From the NCBI GenBank assembly GCA_944472155.2, contig OX235272.1, positions 17,778,354 through 17,842,353 on the forward strand: a DNA stretch of 64,000 bases, in the 5' to 3' direction. Source of the stretch: Trichobilharzia szidati. Its lineage: Eukaryota > Platyhelminthes > Trematoda > Strigeidida > Schistosomatidae. Both the position numbers and the translations under genes were made by a program. Below the pieces are notes generated by a model, which saw nothing but the letters and a program-made list of their open reading frames with translations, had not been told where the DNA came from and made no database searches. Positions 19,545 through 28,879 of this stretch are shown one piece after another (position 1 is the first letter of the stretch; every line of letters starts with the position of its first letter).

Positions 19545-20274
19545 TAAACCAGGGAATGATTTGTCCAGTGTGACTGTTATTTCCATTCATCTTATACAAT
19601 ATAGCTTTTGTCCAAATAGCTTTAAACGCGGTCTAGTCAAGACTCTGTACTATAGAGCGAGGAGAATATGCTCTATAGAGAAATCAGAGAAAGAATTTGA
19701 GTTTTTTGAAAAGACATTGAAGAGCAATGGGTACCCTTAAAGGTTCATCAACAAGTATGGAAGATCTGAAGTCACAAATTTGAAACAAATCTCAGTGGAA
19801 AAAAGCCAATCTACTTTGAGCTTGATTATAAAGCCGAAAACATTGCAGCGATGATCAACAGAAGGCTGAGTACATCACTAGCCATAGCCTATCCTGCAGC
19901 TAAGCTCGTTCCCGTCTATCGAACAACTTGCTCTCTGGTGCAATCATGTTAACTCCAACTGTATATACAAATTTACATGTATCTGCGGGAGCAGTTACAT
20001 TGGAAGAACAGAAAGAAGGGCATATCTACGATTTTCTGAACATGTACCAAAAAGCTTACGTCTAAAGGGAACAAATGCTTTAAATAGTGCCATCGTCAGG
20101 CATCTCCTCGACACGGGTCATGAGGTGGAAATCGAGAAATCCTTTAAAATTATCAATAGACAAAGGAGCTCCATTCTCCTCAAGTTTGCCGAAGCAGTTT
20201 CTATCAAACGCTTCAAACCAGATTTATGTGTTCAGAAAGAAGCAGTTATTAGTCTTTCCTTGCCATGGTAACTG
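19545..20274 (+). pseudogene. PLE linker and GIY-YIG domain (plus)
   Basis: SFKRGLVKTLYYRARRIC and EFEFFEKTLKSNGYP are the PLE post-RT blocks. After a stop at 19738-19740 and a frame change, NCIYKFTCICGSSYIGRTER carries the GIY-YIG tyrosines with the C-x-C pair, then RFSEHVPKSLRLKG, IVRHLLDTGHEVE, FKIINRQRS, FAEAVSIKRFKPDLC, ending LPW and a stop (20268-20270). The RT is truncated. Same family as 22889-24510 and 50350-50747. Its own tail with hammerhead follows. Confidence 0.8.
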
Positions 20275-20710
20275 GATGTCTTTATTCTCTACTCTGATTA
20301 CGTAATCTTTGTCTTTAACCTCACCCCTCTTTTTTATTAATCTGTAATATTGCTTGTCTCTTGTTTCTATGACGTGATTTGAACTCAGTACATCGTTACC
20401 AAATTTATTAGTTACTCATCATCTTACCCACCTCTCGCCTGTATTACGTAACTCCTTTACCATTGTATGCATACATTTATTTTGACTTGAACTGCCTGTG
20501 TAAAAACTATATATAAGCACAATTTTCTGAGCACTTTTCACTAATTGTGGAACTTTCTGTCAACTGATAACATGTAAAATTTGCAAGTATGTTAAAACTT
20601 TTCTGTACGTACGTAAACCTCACAATTTATTTAGGCTGTAAGCAGCTGATGAGAAGCCAACGAAATAAATGATGGTACCATATTATTCTGCACAAACCAC
20701 TGTGTTGTTC
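20275..20710 (+). mobile_element. PLE 3' tail (plus)
   Basis: This non-coding tail runs directly from the stop codon to the hammerhead at 20641-20692. The pattern (CATTACGTAACT, repeats of TTACC/TTAGT) matches the tail of the 50.7-kb PLE after its insert is removed. Confidence 0.65.
20641..20692 (+). ncRNA. Hammerhead ribozyme motif, PLE type
   Basis: GCAG (20642-20645) pairs with CTGC (20688-20691) as helix I. CTGATGA (20646-20652) is consensus. GAAGCCAAC forms a very short helix II. GAA at 20662-20664. ATAA pairs with TTAT around an ATGGTACCAT palindrome as helix III. Predicted cleavage is after U20687. Complete consensus boxes; helix II is minimal. Confidence 0.65.
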
Positions 20711-21480
20711 TTGCTTTATTTAAATTATACAATATATCTACGTAATTAAATAATAATGATGATGTAAGATGAAGGAAATCAGAATAATAATAATCTCAAA
20801 GATATTAGAGATGAAATTCTATTGAGACAATTTTTCCTAGCATCGTCATCAATTGATTCTCTCTCTCTCCCTTCATTTCAATTTTAACTTACTCATCTTG
20901 CTGATTGATGATCACATAGAAGGCAGTCAAAAAGGTTATCATCAGACAAAATGATGTGAGGAGTCATCTACAGAAATTAAATGTTGATAACGCAGATAAT
21001 TGCCTTTCTTCTCATCTTCATTTGGTTAATTTCAAAATATTATACCTGAAATGAAGTGGTTATCTAACTCTGTATTTGAATGGACGTATTTGTCTGTCGG
21101 TATGTGTGTGTGTGTCAGTTTGTCTGTGTATGCATAGACAAGTAGCTATACTCTTAGAATTTTATTTCATATCAGCATTTTCAGTTTTATTATTATGATG
21201 TTAACGAAAGTGATTGACTAAATCGCCGTTTCCCAGAGAAATCTATGTCACCACCTTAACCTGCCATTAGAAAAGAGAATAAATTAGGTTAAGTCAAGTC
21301 TTAGAGAATATCCTACTAATTTCTTCATTATCTGTGTAATCTGTAATCTTCATATTCTTCTCTTCATTTCTTATTCAGGTCATCCGCCTGCGATTAATGC
21401 GGCTATTTCACATATCTGTGTATCCCCCCCCCCGTTTTTACATCATTGCACTGAGATAGCCGTTTAAGAAACGTGAACGG
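20710..21480. other. No gene; simple-sequence patches
   Basis: TG-rich run near 21100-21118 (GTATGTGTGTGTGTGTCAG), a poly-C run at 21427-21434. No family recognised. Confidence 0.45.
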
Positions 21481-21499
21481 AAACATTATTAACAGTAGA

Positions 21500-22185
21500 A
21501 CTTGTTTGCCACTACTGCAGTAGGTGTGGAAAGAAGGCAAAGTACCCGAGGATTGGAAGAAAGGATACTTATTCAAATAACCAAAGAAAGGAGACTTAAG
21601 TCAATGCAAGAACTGGCACGGAATTATGCTCCTGTCCATCCCAAGCAAAATACTAAGCCACATCATCCTATTGGGAGTCATACATGCTCTGGATGAAAAA
21701 TTTATTTAGGAACAGCCTGTATTCACGAGAAATAAGTCATGTATTGATCAGATCGCCACATTACGGATCATCATTGAAGAAAGCTTGGAGAGGCAGTCAC
21801 CTCTCTATCTCAACTTCATCAACTTCGAAAAGGCATTTGACAGCGTTGATCAAGAGGTGATTCGGCAACTACTTCGCTACTACAGTGTGCCACCGACAAT
21901 TATACATCTCATCCAACAGCTGTACGACAATGCTGCATGCCAAGTAATCCACAACGGGAAACTTACGGAACCCTTCGAAGTGAGGACAGGAGTAAGACAA
22001 GCTGGCTGCCTACTATCGCCAATGATTTTCCTGACAGCAGTAGTTGGATAATGCGACAGACACACAGCGGGCAATGATGAAACAGGCATAAAATAGACTC
22101 ACACATAAAACTTGAAGGATCTGGACTTGGCCGATGATATATGCCTGATTTCCCACAAACTGGAAGATATGCAAACGAAAAGCAA
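21500..22185 (+). pseudogene. RTE-like reverse transcriptase fragment (motifs A-C)
   Basis: Plus-strand translation: DQIATLRIIIEESLERQS, then LNFINFEKAFDSVDQEVI (RT motif A with F-x-K-A-F-D-S-V), LIQQLYDNAACQVIHNGKL, then GVRQAGCLLSPMIFL (motif B), stop at 22049-22051, and after it DLADDICLISHKLEDMQ (motif C, ADD). The order is the canonical RTE palm. Motif B carries an extra alanine compared with GVRQDC in RTE-A. Upstream, KKGDLSQC..W is readable from 21585. Stops show it is dead. Confidence 0.75.
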
Positions 22186-22189
22186 CAAG

Positions 22190-22430
22190 AAAATTAGTTT
22201 CAAAATCACCTCTCGATCGACGCTGTCAAAGGCCTTTTCAAAGTCGATGAAGTTGAGATAGAGAGGTGACTGCCACTCTAAGCTTTGTTCAATGATGATC
22301 CCTAACGTGGTGATCTGATCAGTGCATGACTTGTTCCTCCTGAATCCAGCCTGTTCCGGTCGAAGTTTTTCATCCAGGGCATCTTTGATTCTCTCCAGGA
22401 TGATGCGGCTGAGTATTTTGGTTGGTTGTC
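22190..22430 (-). pseudogene. RTE reverse transcriptase fragment, opposite orientation
   Basis: Minus strand: IKDALDEKLRPEQAGFRRNK, SCTDQITTLGIIIEQSLEWQ, then LNFIDFEKAFDSVDREVI (motif A) up to 22192. It overlaps in content with 21700-21870 of the plus-strand copy but is in better condition. The junction at 22186-22192 joins the two copies tail-to-tail with no spacer. Confidence 0.75.
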
Positions 22431-22888
22431 TTTACCTATTGAACATCATTTTAAAGTGCACTACGATGGCGAATCACCTATCTGGTTGCTCACCTCGGAA
22501 ACAAGACTGATTTAATTCAGTCTGCATCAGAAATAAGGACTAAATGCATTATATTACTAACTCCTTAGTGATCTAATCGATCTATCTATTATAGTCCTAA
22601 AAGACTTACTGGGAACTCGACTAGCTCAGAGGTAATGTCTTTGACTGCAGAGGAGCATGATGAGAGCTCCAACATCCAAGTGAACATCATTTCAGATGTG
22701 TCTTATTATCCAGCACACTGACAAACAAGAAATCTAATTTCAGAGTTTCCATTTAGCATTCCTAAACACGCATATGTTTGAGTATGAAACATGTTCAGTA
22801 TAATCTATTACTGTTGGATCGAGCTCACTTTTATTTCGTTCAAAATAAATTCTCTTTTTTAACCAACTAATTTGTCTATTTCGACCAA
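22430..22888. other. No gene; weak tRNA-like box near 22624
   Basis: GACTAGCTCAGAGGTAATG (22620-22638) is a good A-box match, but no proper B box follows (GAGCTCCAACATCC). Possibly an old SINE head. The rest is unassigned. Confidence 0.3.
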
Positions 22889-22904
22889 GAAAGGAAGACG
22901 AAAT

Positions 22905-22965
22905 TTGCAGTATAAAATGATATCGTACTATTTCACAGGTTCTCATCATCTACAGACTACCTGAA
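22905..22965 (-). ncRNA. PLE-type hammerhead remnant, left arm
   Basis: Minus strand: TGTAG, ATGATGA (C3 to A), GAACCTGT, GAA, ATAGTACGATATCATTTTAT (helix III), A, CTGCA (helix I partner). Helices I and III are retained; the catalytic C3 is lost. Confidence 0.5.
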
Positions 22966-23296
22966 ATTACAATGGTTATATAGATGATAATAACATACTT
23001 TAATGTTTGAGTGGTAGTTGAGAAGAGATAAAGTTGACGCATCCAAAAATGAAAGCATTACAATTTTTTAGTTTTAGTTTTCGTCATCAACTTATACGCT
23101 TGTAAAGTTGAAAAGAGGAAGAAGGGGTAAGACAGAAAACAGAAAAAATTGATGAACAGAAACAGTGTTAGCTTATAGGTTCACGAAGCAACTCCAAAAA
23201 ACAAAGGTGGTTACAGTTTATGAGATTAAGATTTGTTCAGTGAGTTGAGATCACTGAATTAGATGACTAATTATTGCAATCAAAATCAAAATTCAG

Positions 23297-24311
23297 TTAC
23301 CAAGGGAGTGAGAGGTTAATCACACTCTCTTTCTGTATGCATAAGTCTGGTTTAAGTCGTTTGATTGCGATTGCTTCAGCAAATCGTAGTAAATTTGTTG
23401 TCCTTTGTCTATTTAATATTTTGAAGGACTTAGAAATCTCTACGAGATGTCTGGTATCAACAATATGTATGGTAATTGCACTCTGAGAATATTTGCTTCC
23501 TTTCAGGCATACGTTTCTTGGAATATGTTCAGAAAACCGGATAGAAGCCCTTCTTTCTGTCCTTCCAATGTCCTTGCTCCCGCAAGTGCACGTAAATTCA
23601 TAAGCGCAGTTGGAGATGACATCAGCAGGGTATCTTTCCAGTTTTGAATGGATTATAGAACGAGTGGTGCTGTGTACTGTTATGAGTTTTGCTGCCGGGA
23701 AGCTTCTATTTATTGCTCCTTCCACTCTTCTGTCTATCTTTTTTGACACTGCATCTCCTTTGAATGGGAGACAAATAAACACTTTTTTCTTTTCTACAGT
23801 TGGATGCTTTTCCTTGTAATCTTTTTCTCTGCTATACTTCTGTATAAATCCTTTGGGGTATCCATTTTCCCTCAGACATTTCTCGACGAAATCTAGTTCT
23901 TCTTCGACCTTGTTTGGTGAACATAGCTTCCTGGCTCTGTCGTACAAAGTCCTCACTAATCCACGTTTATAGCTTATGGGACAAAAGCTGTTATAGTGAA
24001 GATATTGTCCAATCCAGGTTTCTTTTCTGTGGATGGACTTTTTGATCATGCCTTCGTTTGTTCTTTTTACATTTAGATCCAGGAAATTGAACTCATTTCT
24101 ATGTTCATATTTCATGGTGAATTCGATATTTGGATGGATCTCATTTAGGCGATCATATAATGCCGATGCGTGATCCATGTGCTAGCAAACAACAAATGTG
24201 TCATCAGCATATTGGCGATAGTAGGTTGTTACTTTGATAGCAGAACTTAGTTGTGTCTTTTCAAGGTAGCCCATGAAGATATCAGCCAGGATAGGTCCCA
24301 GAGGTGAGGAT
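23297..24311 (-). pseudogene. PLE RT (motifs B-C onward), linker and GIY-YIG
   Basis: Minus frame: SSPLGPILADIFMGYLEK (motif B), YYRQYADDTFVVC (motif C with Y-A-D-D), a TAG stop (24184-24182), then 293 open codons: MDHASALYDRLNEIHPNI, NEFNFLDLNVKRTNEG, KRGLVRTLYDRARKLC, RENGYPKGFIQKYS, KVFICLPFKGD, then GIY-YIG as CAYEFTCTCGSKDIGRTER and FAEAIAIKRLKPDLCIQK to LPW-stop. The second tyrosine of the Y-I-G block is Asp here (KDIG), so the nuclease would be impaired even without the stop. Confidence 0.85.
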
Positions 24312-24443
24312 GAAAACTTAAACTAAAAATTGTAATGCTTTCATTTTTGGATGCGTCACTTTTATAGTTTCTTCTCTACTACTACTCAAACACTAAAGTA
24401 TGTTATTATCATCTATATAACCATTGTAATTTCAGGTAGGGGT

Positions 24444-24504
24444 GTGCAGCTTATGAGAACCTGTGAAATAGAATGATATCATTTTATACTGCAAATTTCG
24501 TCTT
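24444..24504 (+). ncRNA. PLE-type hammerhead remnant, right arm
   Basis: GCAG, CTTATGA (G5 to U), GAACCTGT, GAA, a 20-nt self-complementary ATAGAATGAT/ATCATTTTAT, A, CTGC. Helix III is a near-perfect hairpin without a real loop. One essential core base is mutated. Confidence 0.5.
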
Positions 24505-24510
24505 CCTTTC

Positions 24511-25130
24511 TTTATCGAAATTTATCAGGGGAACCAGTTGTATGAAATTTGTCAATTCTTGAATGACTTAGTTATATTTTTCAAAACTTGTTCATTTAAC
24601 TAAAATTTTATTTTTAAAAATATATTGAAATTAATTATCTTCATCATCATCAACCACAACAACAAAAACTTGTTGATGACCAACTGTAATCCTATAAAAA
24701 ATTTAGTTTTATGTAAATATTTATTTAAGAGAACAAATTACTTTATAACACGAGAAACGTATCATATATTTGTGCAGATATATATATATATATGTCCCAT
24801 AGACATGAGTAAAGGGAAGCAGAAATAAGCGGAATAGAGGTATATATATAGTTGGAAACATTTAGATGAGATAAAAATGATTCAATCAACACTTGAACAT
24901 GCGCCTTGTAAACCGATTAGGTATCTATCAAAACAAAATCCTTTCCCTCATCTACATATATATATATACACACAAATTCATGAAAATAATTTCATTTTCC
25001 CGTGGATTGTATGTCAATAACAAGAATCATAATTCAAGATGTATACACTTATTGGAAACTTATGCTTTATGGGTAGTAGTACTAGTAGTAGTAGTAGCGA
25101 TATGAAATCGTTCAGAAGTGAAATATTTGT
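24511..25130. other. No gene; AT-rich with microsatellites
   Basis: (TA)n at 24778-24791 and 24957-24966, AGTAGT triplets at 25078-25095. The 67- to 70-codon ORFs here are low complexity. Confidence 0.5.
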
Positions 25131-25134
25131 TATT

Positions 25135-25990
25135 ATTATTATTGTTTCCTTTAATTCCTAGAGGAATATAGGGCTTCAGCCGTGCGTCTACATTGCGTTC
25201 GGTTCTCTGCTACAGTCTTCACCTGGCTCCAAGTCTGTCCACACGCTTTCATCTCCTCTTCACATGACTTCCTCCAAGTCACCCAACCTCGCACTGACGA
25301 CCAACTCGCCGCTTCCCATTCAGTCGGGTTCCACTCGAGCGATGGCTTGTCTAGTGATGTCACTCACTTGATGGATTGTTTCCTCAGAGTATGGCCAGCC
25401 AATCCATCTCCATTTCTTCCTGCCTATTTCTTTCACAATCGGTTCCTGCTGAGTTGGTTGGTTCGCTCATTGCCAGAGATCCCTCTCTGTTGCAGATCTT
25501 GTCTGGCCGGCCAGCCATGTGATCTTCAGTGGTATTGAGCGAAGACGGAGCTGTTAATGAAGGTGTGTAGTTTGTTTGATGTGCTCTTTATGACGCGCAG
25601 TGCAAGTCTCTGATCCATCCGTATAGTGAGTAGCACTGACTGACTTCACATTGGAGTTGAAAATCCGGATCTTATCTTCGTTTTGATGCTGAGTGCTGTT
25701 GACCTCCACACAAACTTGGGAGTAGTGAAAGCTTGTCTTGCTTTTCCGATCCTCGCTGCTTTGATATCCTCGTCAGTTCCGCCTGTAGTTGAAACGATGC
25801 TTTCCAGGTAGGTAGGTAGTTAAAATGGGTTGTTTTTTTCAGGTTCCTTCCATTTATGCTGATCGTTGTCTGTTGTTGTTGTTCTTGTCCAGGAATCTTC
25901 ATCACCTCTGTTTTCTCTATGTTCACCTGAAGGAAGTCCTATCTTCTCCGGATGCTTCTTCTGCCAACTTGTTGCTTTTCGCTTGAAAGC
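25135..25990 (-). mobile_element. RTE-B retrotransposon 3' fragment (minus)
   Basis: Right to left: a glutamine-rich NIEKTEVMKIPGQEQQQQT (about 25926-25870), SINGRNLKK, a decayed middle, then SLEWNPTEWEAAS, VTWRKSCEEEMKA, WSQVKTVAENRTQCR, EALYSSRN at 25151, and the terminal GAATTAAAGGAAACAATAATAAT (complement of 25130-25165). It parallels RTE-A but differs throughout (GQEQQQQT, NIQ-type changes, GGAATTAAAGG terminus), so it is a separate subfamily. Related copies at 28880 and 63320. Confidence 0.75.
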
Positions 25991-26210
25991 TTGAATAGAT
26001 TTGTGCACATTTCTATAACTAGATAAATGCGGTGGCCTTGAAAGCCAAGTCAAAGTATCACAATCCAGGATGGTGAAGGCACCAATGACCATGAACGTAT
26101 ACTATTCTTTGGATAACGAGGCTTATTTATGAACACTGCTCATGGAGTGAGGTGCAAATTTCATGCCGATCTTGTCTCTAAGTACTGTTTGGATAATATT
26201 TTGATAGCTT
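25990..26210. other. No feature recognised
   Basis: Short unassigned interval between RTE-B and the telomere-like repeats. Confidence 0.4.
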
Positions 26211-26322
26211 CTTAGGGTTACCGTTACGATAAGGGTAAGGATTAGTATTAAGTTAGGATCAGGGTTATGTTTCCGGTTACGGTTAGGATTAAGGTTAGGT
26301 TTGAGGTTGGGATTACGGGGTT
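26211..26322 (+). repeat. Degenerate telomere-like hexamer repeat (TTAGGG-related)
   Basis: Starts CTTAGGGTTACCGTTACGAT and continues with GGGTAAGGATTAG, TTAGGATCAGGGTTATG, GGTTACGGTTAGGATTAAGG, TTAGGTTTGAGGTTGGG. Units are 6-7 nt around GGTTAG/GGGTTA with many substitutions. Schistosome telomeres are TTAGGG. It could be an old interstitial telomeric tract or a minisatellite of independent origin. Confidence 0.55.
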
Positions 26323-26390
26323 GAATTTTTATTGTCCACATTTTTCAGATAAATATTTTTTTCTATAGTTTGGTTTGTAAGGGTTTGTTT

Positions 26391-26488
26391 TGTTTTTACG
26401 AGTTGATCACGGACTGATATCAGTTAGAGAACCATTGAAAACCAGGGAGTACTGGACAGCTGCTGTCCGTGATCAACTCGTAAAAACA
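26391..26488. repeat. Perfect 24-bp inverted repeat enclosing a SINE end
   Basis: 26391-26414 and 26465-26488 are exact reverse complements (centre of the arm: GAGTTGATCACGGAC). The 50 bp between are the tail of the tRNA-Thr-like SINE (ATCAGTTAGAGAACCATTG, GGGAGTACTGGACAGCTG). The perfect match implies a recent event. It lies just before the Merlin fragment. Confidence 0.8.
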
Positions 26489-26490
26489 TA

Positions 26491-26785
26491 AATATTTGTC
26501 GACTCTCTTACTGAATCCTTTACTAATTCATCTGAGGGCTTTAGTGGAAGACTGGAAAACAGGATTAGAGTGATAAATAGGTCACAAAAAGAACTCATCC
26601 TCAGTCACCTCGATGAATACATGTACAGAAACTGGTCTAACTTACAAACTGATACTACTCATTACAGTTGGTCGGTATATTTTAAAGTCGTTTCAGGGAA
26701 AAACACCCTGTCTAATGTGTTTTCGTGTATTTCCCTTGTAAATAAACATCAATTTTATGTCAAAAATACTGGATTTTCTGACTGA
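26491..26785 (+). pseudogene. Merlin-type (ISXO2-like) transposase C-terminal fragment
   Basis: The frame from just after a TAA at about 26488 reads IFVDSLTESFTNSSEGF, SGRLENRIRVINRSQKELI, LSHLDEYMYRNWSNL, then VYFKVVSGKNTLSNVF to a stop at 26783-26785. ISXO2-like transposases carry H-T-N-x-x-E-G-F-W near the catalytic glutamate, then L-K-R...R-I-R, and finally L-x-x-x-L-D-E-F-M-W-R. Here His is Phe (SFTN) and Trp is Ser (GFSG), so it is inactive. Terminal repeats were not found. Confidence 0.6.
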
Positions 26786-27004
26786 TCGGTTGAAGACCAT
26801 TCGTGCGTTCGCATTCTATAGATTGTTATAGTTTAAATTAGCCGACTTGGAGTGAGTTTTCCAAAATACAACGCTGTCAGTTAACATGACAGGGAATATT
26901 TACATATAAGAATGCAATTGTTGCATGTTTTTACTCCTTGTCTCTTACCATTTTTCACTTTCATGCTCTATGGTTATTAACTCTTACTGTGATCTGTGGA
27001 TTTT
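26786..27004. other. No feature recognised
   Basis: May include the 3' side of the Merlin copy, but no terminal inverted repeat could be matched. Confidence 0.35.
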
Positions 27005-27240
27005 TGCATTCCTTTTCCGTTCCGAGTAGAAAATAAGGCTTCAAGCCGGAGTTTTAAAGTTTCTGTAGTGGTGGTATGATTTTTCTACAGAATGAGATTG
27101 CTAGCCCTATGACGAACTTTCCATTCAAAACGATAATACGATCGGTCAGGAGAGATTGAGGAGTGAGTGAATTAGTTATTGAACCTGGACCACATGCATT
27201 TTAGGCGATGATTCTACAATCGCACCAGCTACATGCATTC
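27005..27240 (-). mobile_element. Diverged tRNA-derived SINE (minus)
   Basis: Left end CGTTCCGAGTAGAAAATAAGGC is the decayed RTE-like tail. The middle (GTTTCTGTAGTGGTGGTATGA, GATTGCTAGCCC) is the shared SINE body. The tRNA head near 27180-27235 is barely readable (GGTTCAATAAC on the minus strand). Confidence 0.55.
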
Positions 27241-27519
27241 CATGACTCACTTATATTCATTCATAATATTACGTATACAGAATTGAACCTGGAGATAGTT
27301 AGTGGTGGGAATAAAAACTTCTTTTCCGAAATACAAATGGATTTACTCAGCTGTTGGTGACTGAATGTGAAATGTTAATCTGAGTTACGGTAGGATCTAA
27401 ACAGGCAGACTCTGAATTACAGGTTCAGCTCTCTATCAGCTAAGCTGTGAAATGCTACTTATAACCAGGTTAACATTTCACTACAGTTACGACGGATAGT
27501 GATCAGCTGTAATTTAATT
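27240..27519. other. No feature recognised
   Basis: Unassigned; a weak tRNA-like A box (TAGCTGATAGAG, minus strand near 27435) without a good B box. Confidence 0.3.
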
Positions 27520-27530
27520 GAACAGTGCAC

Positions 27531-28189
27531 TTATTATTATTGTTGTTCCCTTGGGTTCCTAGTGGAACATAGGGCTTCAACTACACGTCTCCACTTGCTT
27601 CTGTCTTCTGCTGTACTTTTCACCTGCATCCATGTTAGTCCATACTGTTTCAACTCCTCTTCACACGATCTCCTCCATGTCACACTTGGACGTCCCACTC
27701 GCCGCTTCCCTTTCGGGTTCCACTAGAGCGTTGGCCTGACGCGTGATGTCACCCAACGGCCTCCTCAGTGAGTGTCCAAACCATCTCCACTCTCTCCTGC
27801 ATATTTGTTGCGCGATTGGTTCTTGTTTTGTTTGTTCCCATAGTTTCTTGTTGGTTCTTGTTCTTTCCTGCCATCTGATCTTCAGTATAGAGCCAGCGAA
27901 GACAGTTAGTTGTTGATAAAGGTCTGCAACAGGCTGTTGGAAATATTCTTTGTGACTCGCCGCCAAGTTTCTGATCCATCCGTATAGAAGAACTGACTGA
28001 CTTGACGTTTGTATTGAAAATCCGAATTTTGTTGTTGATGCTGCTAGTTGAGTGACGAATATTTCCAGATTGGTTTCAGGTTGATGAATGTGTTTCTCGC
28101 CTTCCCGATTCTCGATTTGACATCTTCGTCCGTTCCACCTGTAGTTGAGACAATGCTCCCTAGATAAGTGAATGAAGTAACCTCTTTCA
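27531..28189 (-). mobile_element. RTE-A insertion with 11-bp TSD (minus)
   Basis: GAACAGTGCAC occurs exactly at 27520-27530 and 28190-28200. Between them, on the minus strand, the RTE-A 3' part runs from EVTSFTHLS (28187) through FNTNVKSVS, RNLAASH, FAGSILKIRWQER and RRPLGDITRQA to the 3' terminus with a TTATTATTATTG-type tail at 27531. It is 5' truncated, and the TSD shows a bona fide retrotransposition event rather than a rearranged piece. Confidence 0.85.
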
Positions 28190-28200
28190 GAACAGTGCAC

Positions 28201-28504
28201 TACTGTCTATTTATTAACAAACCACCTGCCCGGCTAAGTTGAAAAGCTTCAATAAATATATTTTATAGAATAGATGGTTGGTTTAGCACGAATGAAAAGA
28301 TTGAATATCATTTTAAAAAGCTCCTGTTAAAATTTCTAATAAACTGCTATTCATCAAGGAATAGTTTAAACTTTTTTGACAGGACACTAGTCGGTAAATA
28401 GTGTAATATGTCTAGTCATATCTTCGGTGCAGACTGAATCGTATCAGTCAAGTTTGCAATATGGCCACCATGTTAGGTGGCTCGCCATCACGGTGCATTG
28501 TGAA
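28201..28504. other. No feature recognised
   Basis: Unassigned AT-rich DNA. Confidence 0.4.
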
Positions 28505-28875
28505 TTGTTGGTATTAGATGGTTGGAGGCAATCGGCAAGAAGCTTTGAACCTAGGTTTCGTACTAGTTGGCACTAGCCAGTCAGCAAAGAGTATCTGCAA
28601 GGTTGAAGGAACTCATGTCCCTACTGAGATTCGAACCCGCGTAACCCAGTGGCACCTGCAGTCAGAAACGTTGCCACTGAGGTCAATCACTAGCCCGAAT
28701 AGATTAGTGGTAACGTTTCTGACTACAAGTGGCACTGGGTTACGTGGGTTCGAATCTCAGAAGGGACATGACTTCCTTCAAGATTGCAGATACGCCTTAC
28801 TGACGAGTGCCGACCAGCACGAAATTTGGGTCGAAAGCTTCCTGCTAACTGCCCCCACCCATCTAAAATCAATAT
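28505..28875 (+). mobile_element. Palindromic tRNA-derived hammerhead SINE
   Basis: Arms of about 170 bp (28505-28678 and 28706-28875) are inverted copies with a 27-bp loop; the inner 65 bp match almost perfectly. The plus-strand arm reads A box (TAGATTAGTGGTAACG, 28702-28717), B box (GGTTCGAATCTC, 28748-28759), GGGACATG, a spacer, then a hammerhead and a CCTGC...CCCCCACCC tail. The minus-strand arm has the same order. A third hammerhead SINE family, distinct from Smα and the tRNA-Thr-like one. Confidence 0.75.
28795..28842 (+). ncRNA. Hammerhead ribozyme motif with perfect core and helix II
   Basis: CTGACGA (28800-28806; position 7 may be any base), GTGC/GCAC helix II (28807-28810 with 28817-28820) around CGACCA, GAAA (28821-28824). 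Helix III is short and G-U rich (AUU/GGU), ending in U-C at 28831-28832. Helix I (GAAAG with CCUUA) pairs only partly, the weak point of this copy. The inverted partner at about 28536-28585 (minus) has a decayed core. Confidence 0.65.
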
Positions 28876-28879
28876 TATT

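Larger units (their letters stand above)
22889..24510 (-). mobile_element. Fold-back PLE insertion (minus) with about 195-bp inverted ends
   Basis: 22889-23082 and 24312-24510 are inverted copies (for example TGGATGCGTCACTTTTATAG near 24340 against its complement near 23035). They are the element's own end sequence, including a hammerhead remnant in each arm, and they flank a minus-strand coding block. The RT is cut in motif B exactly where the right arm begins (about 24312), so the end sequence has replaced the 5' half of the gene. Confidence 0.75.

Noticed and set aside
26123..26341. 72-codon Asn/Pro-rich protein (minus)
   Set aside because: Product of translating the telomere-like repeat; no biological coding expected.
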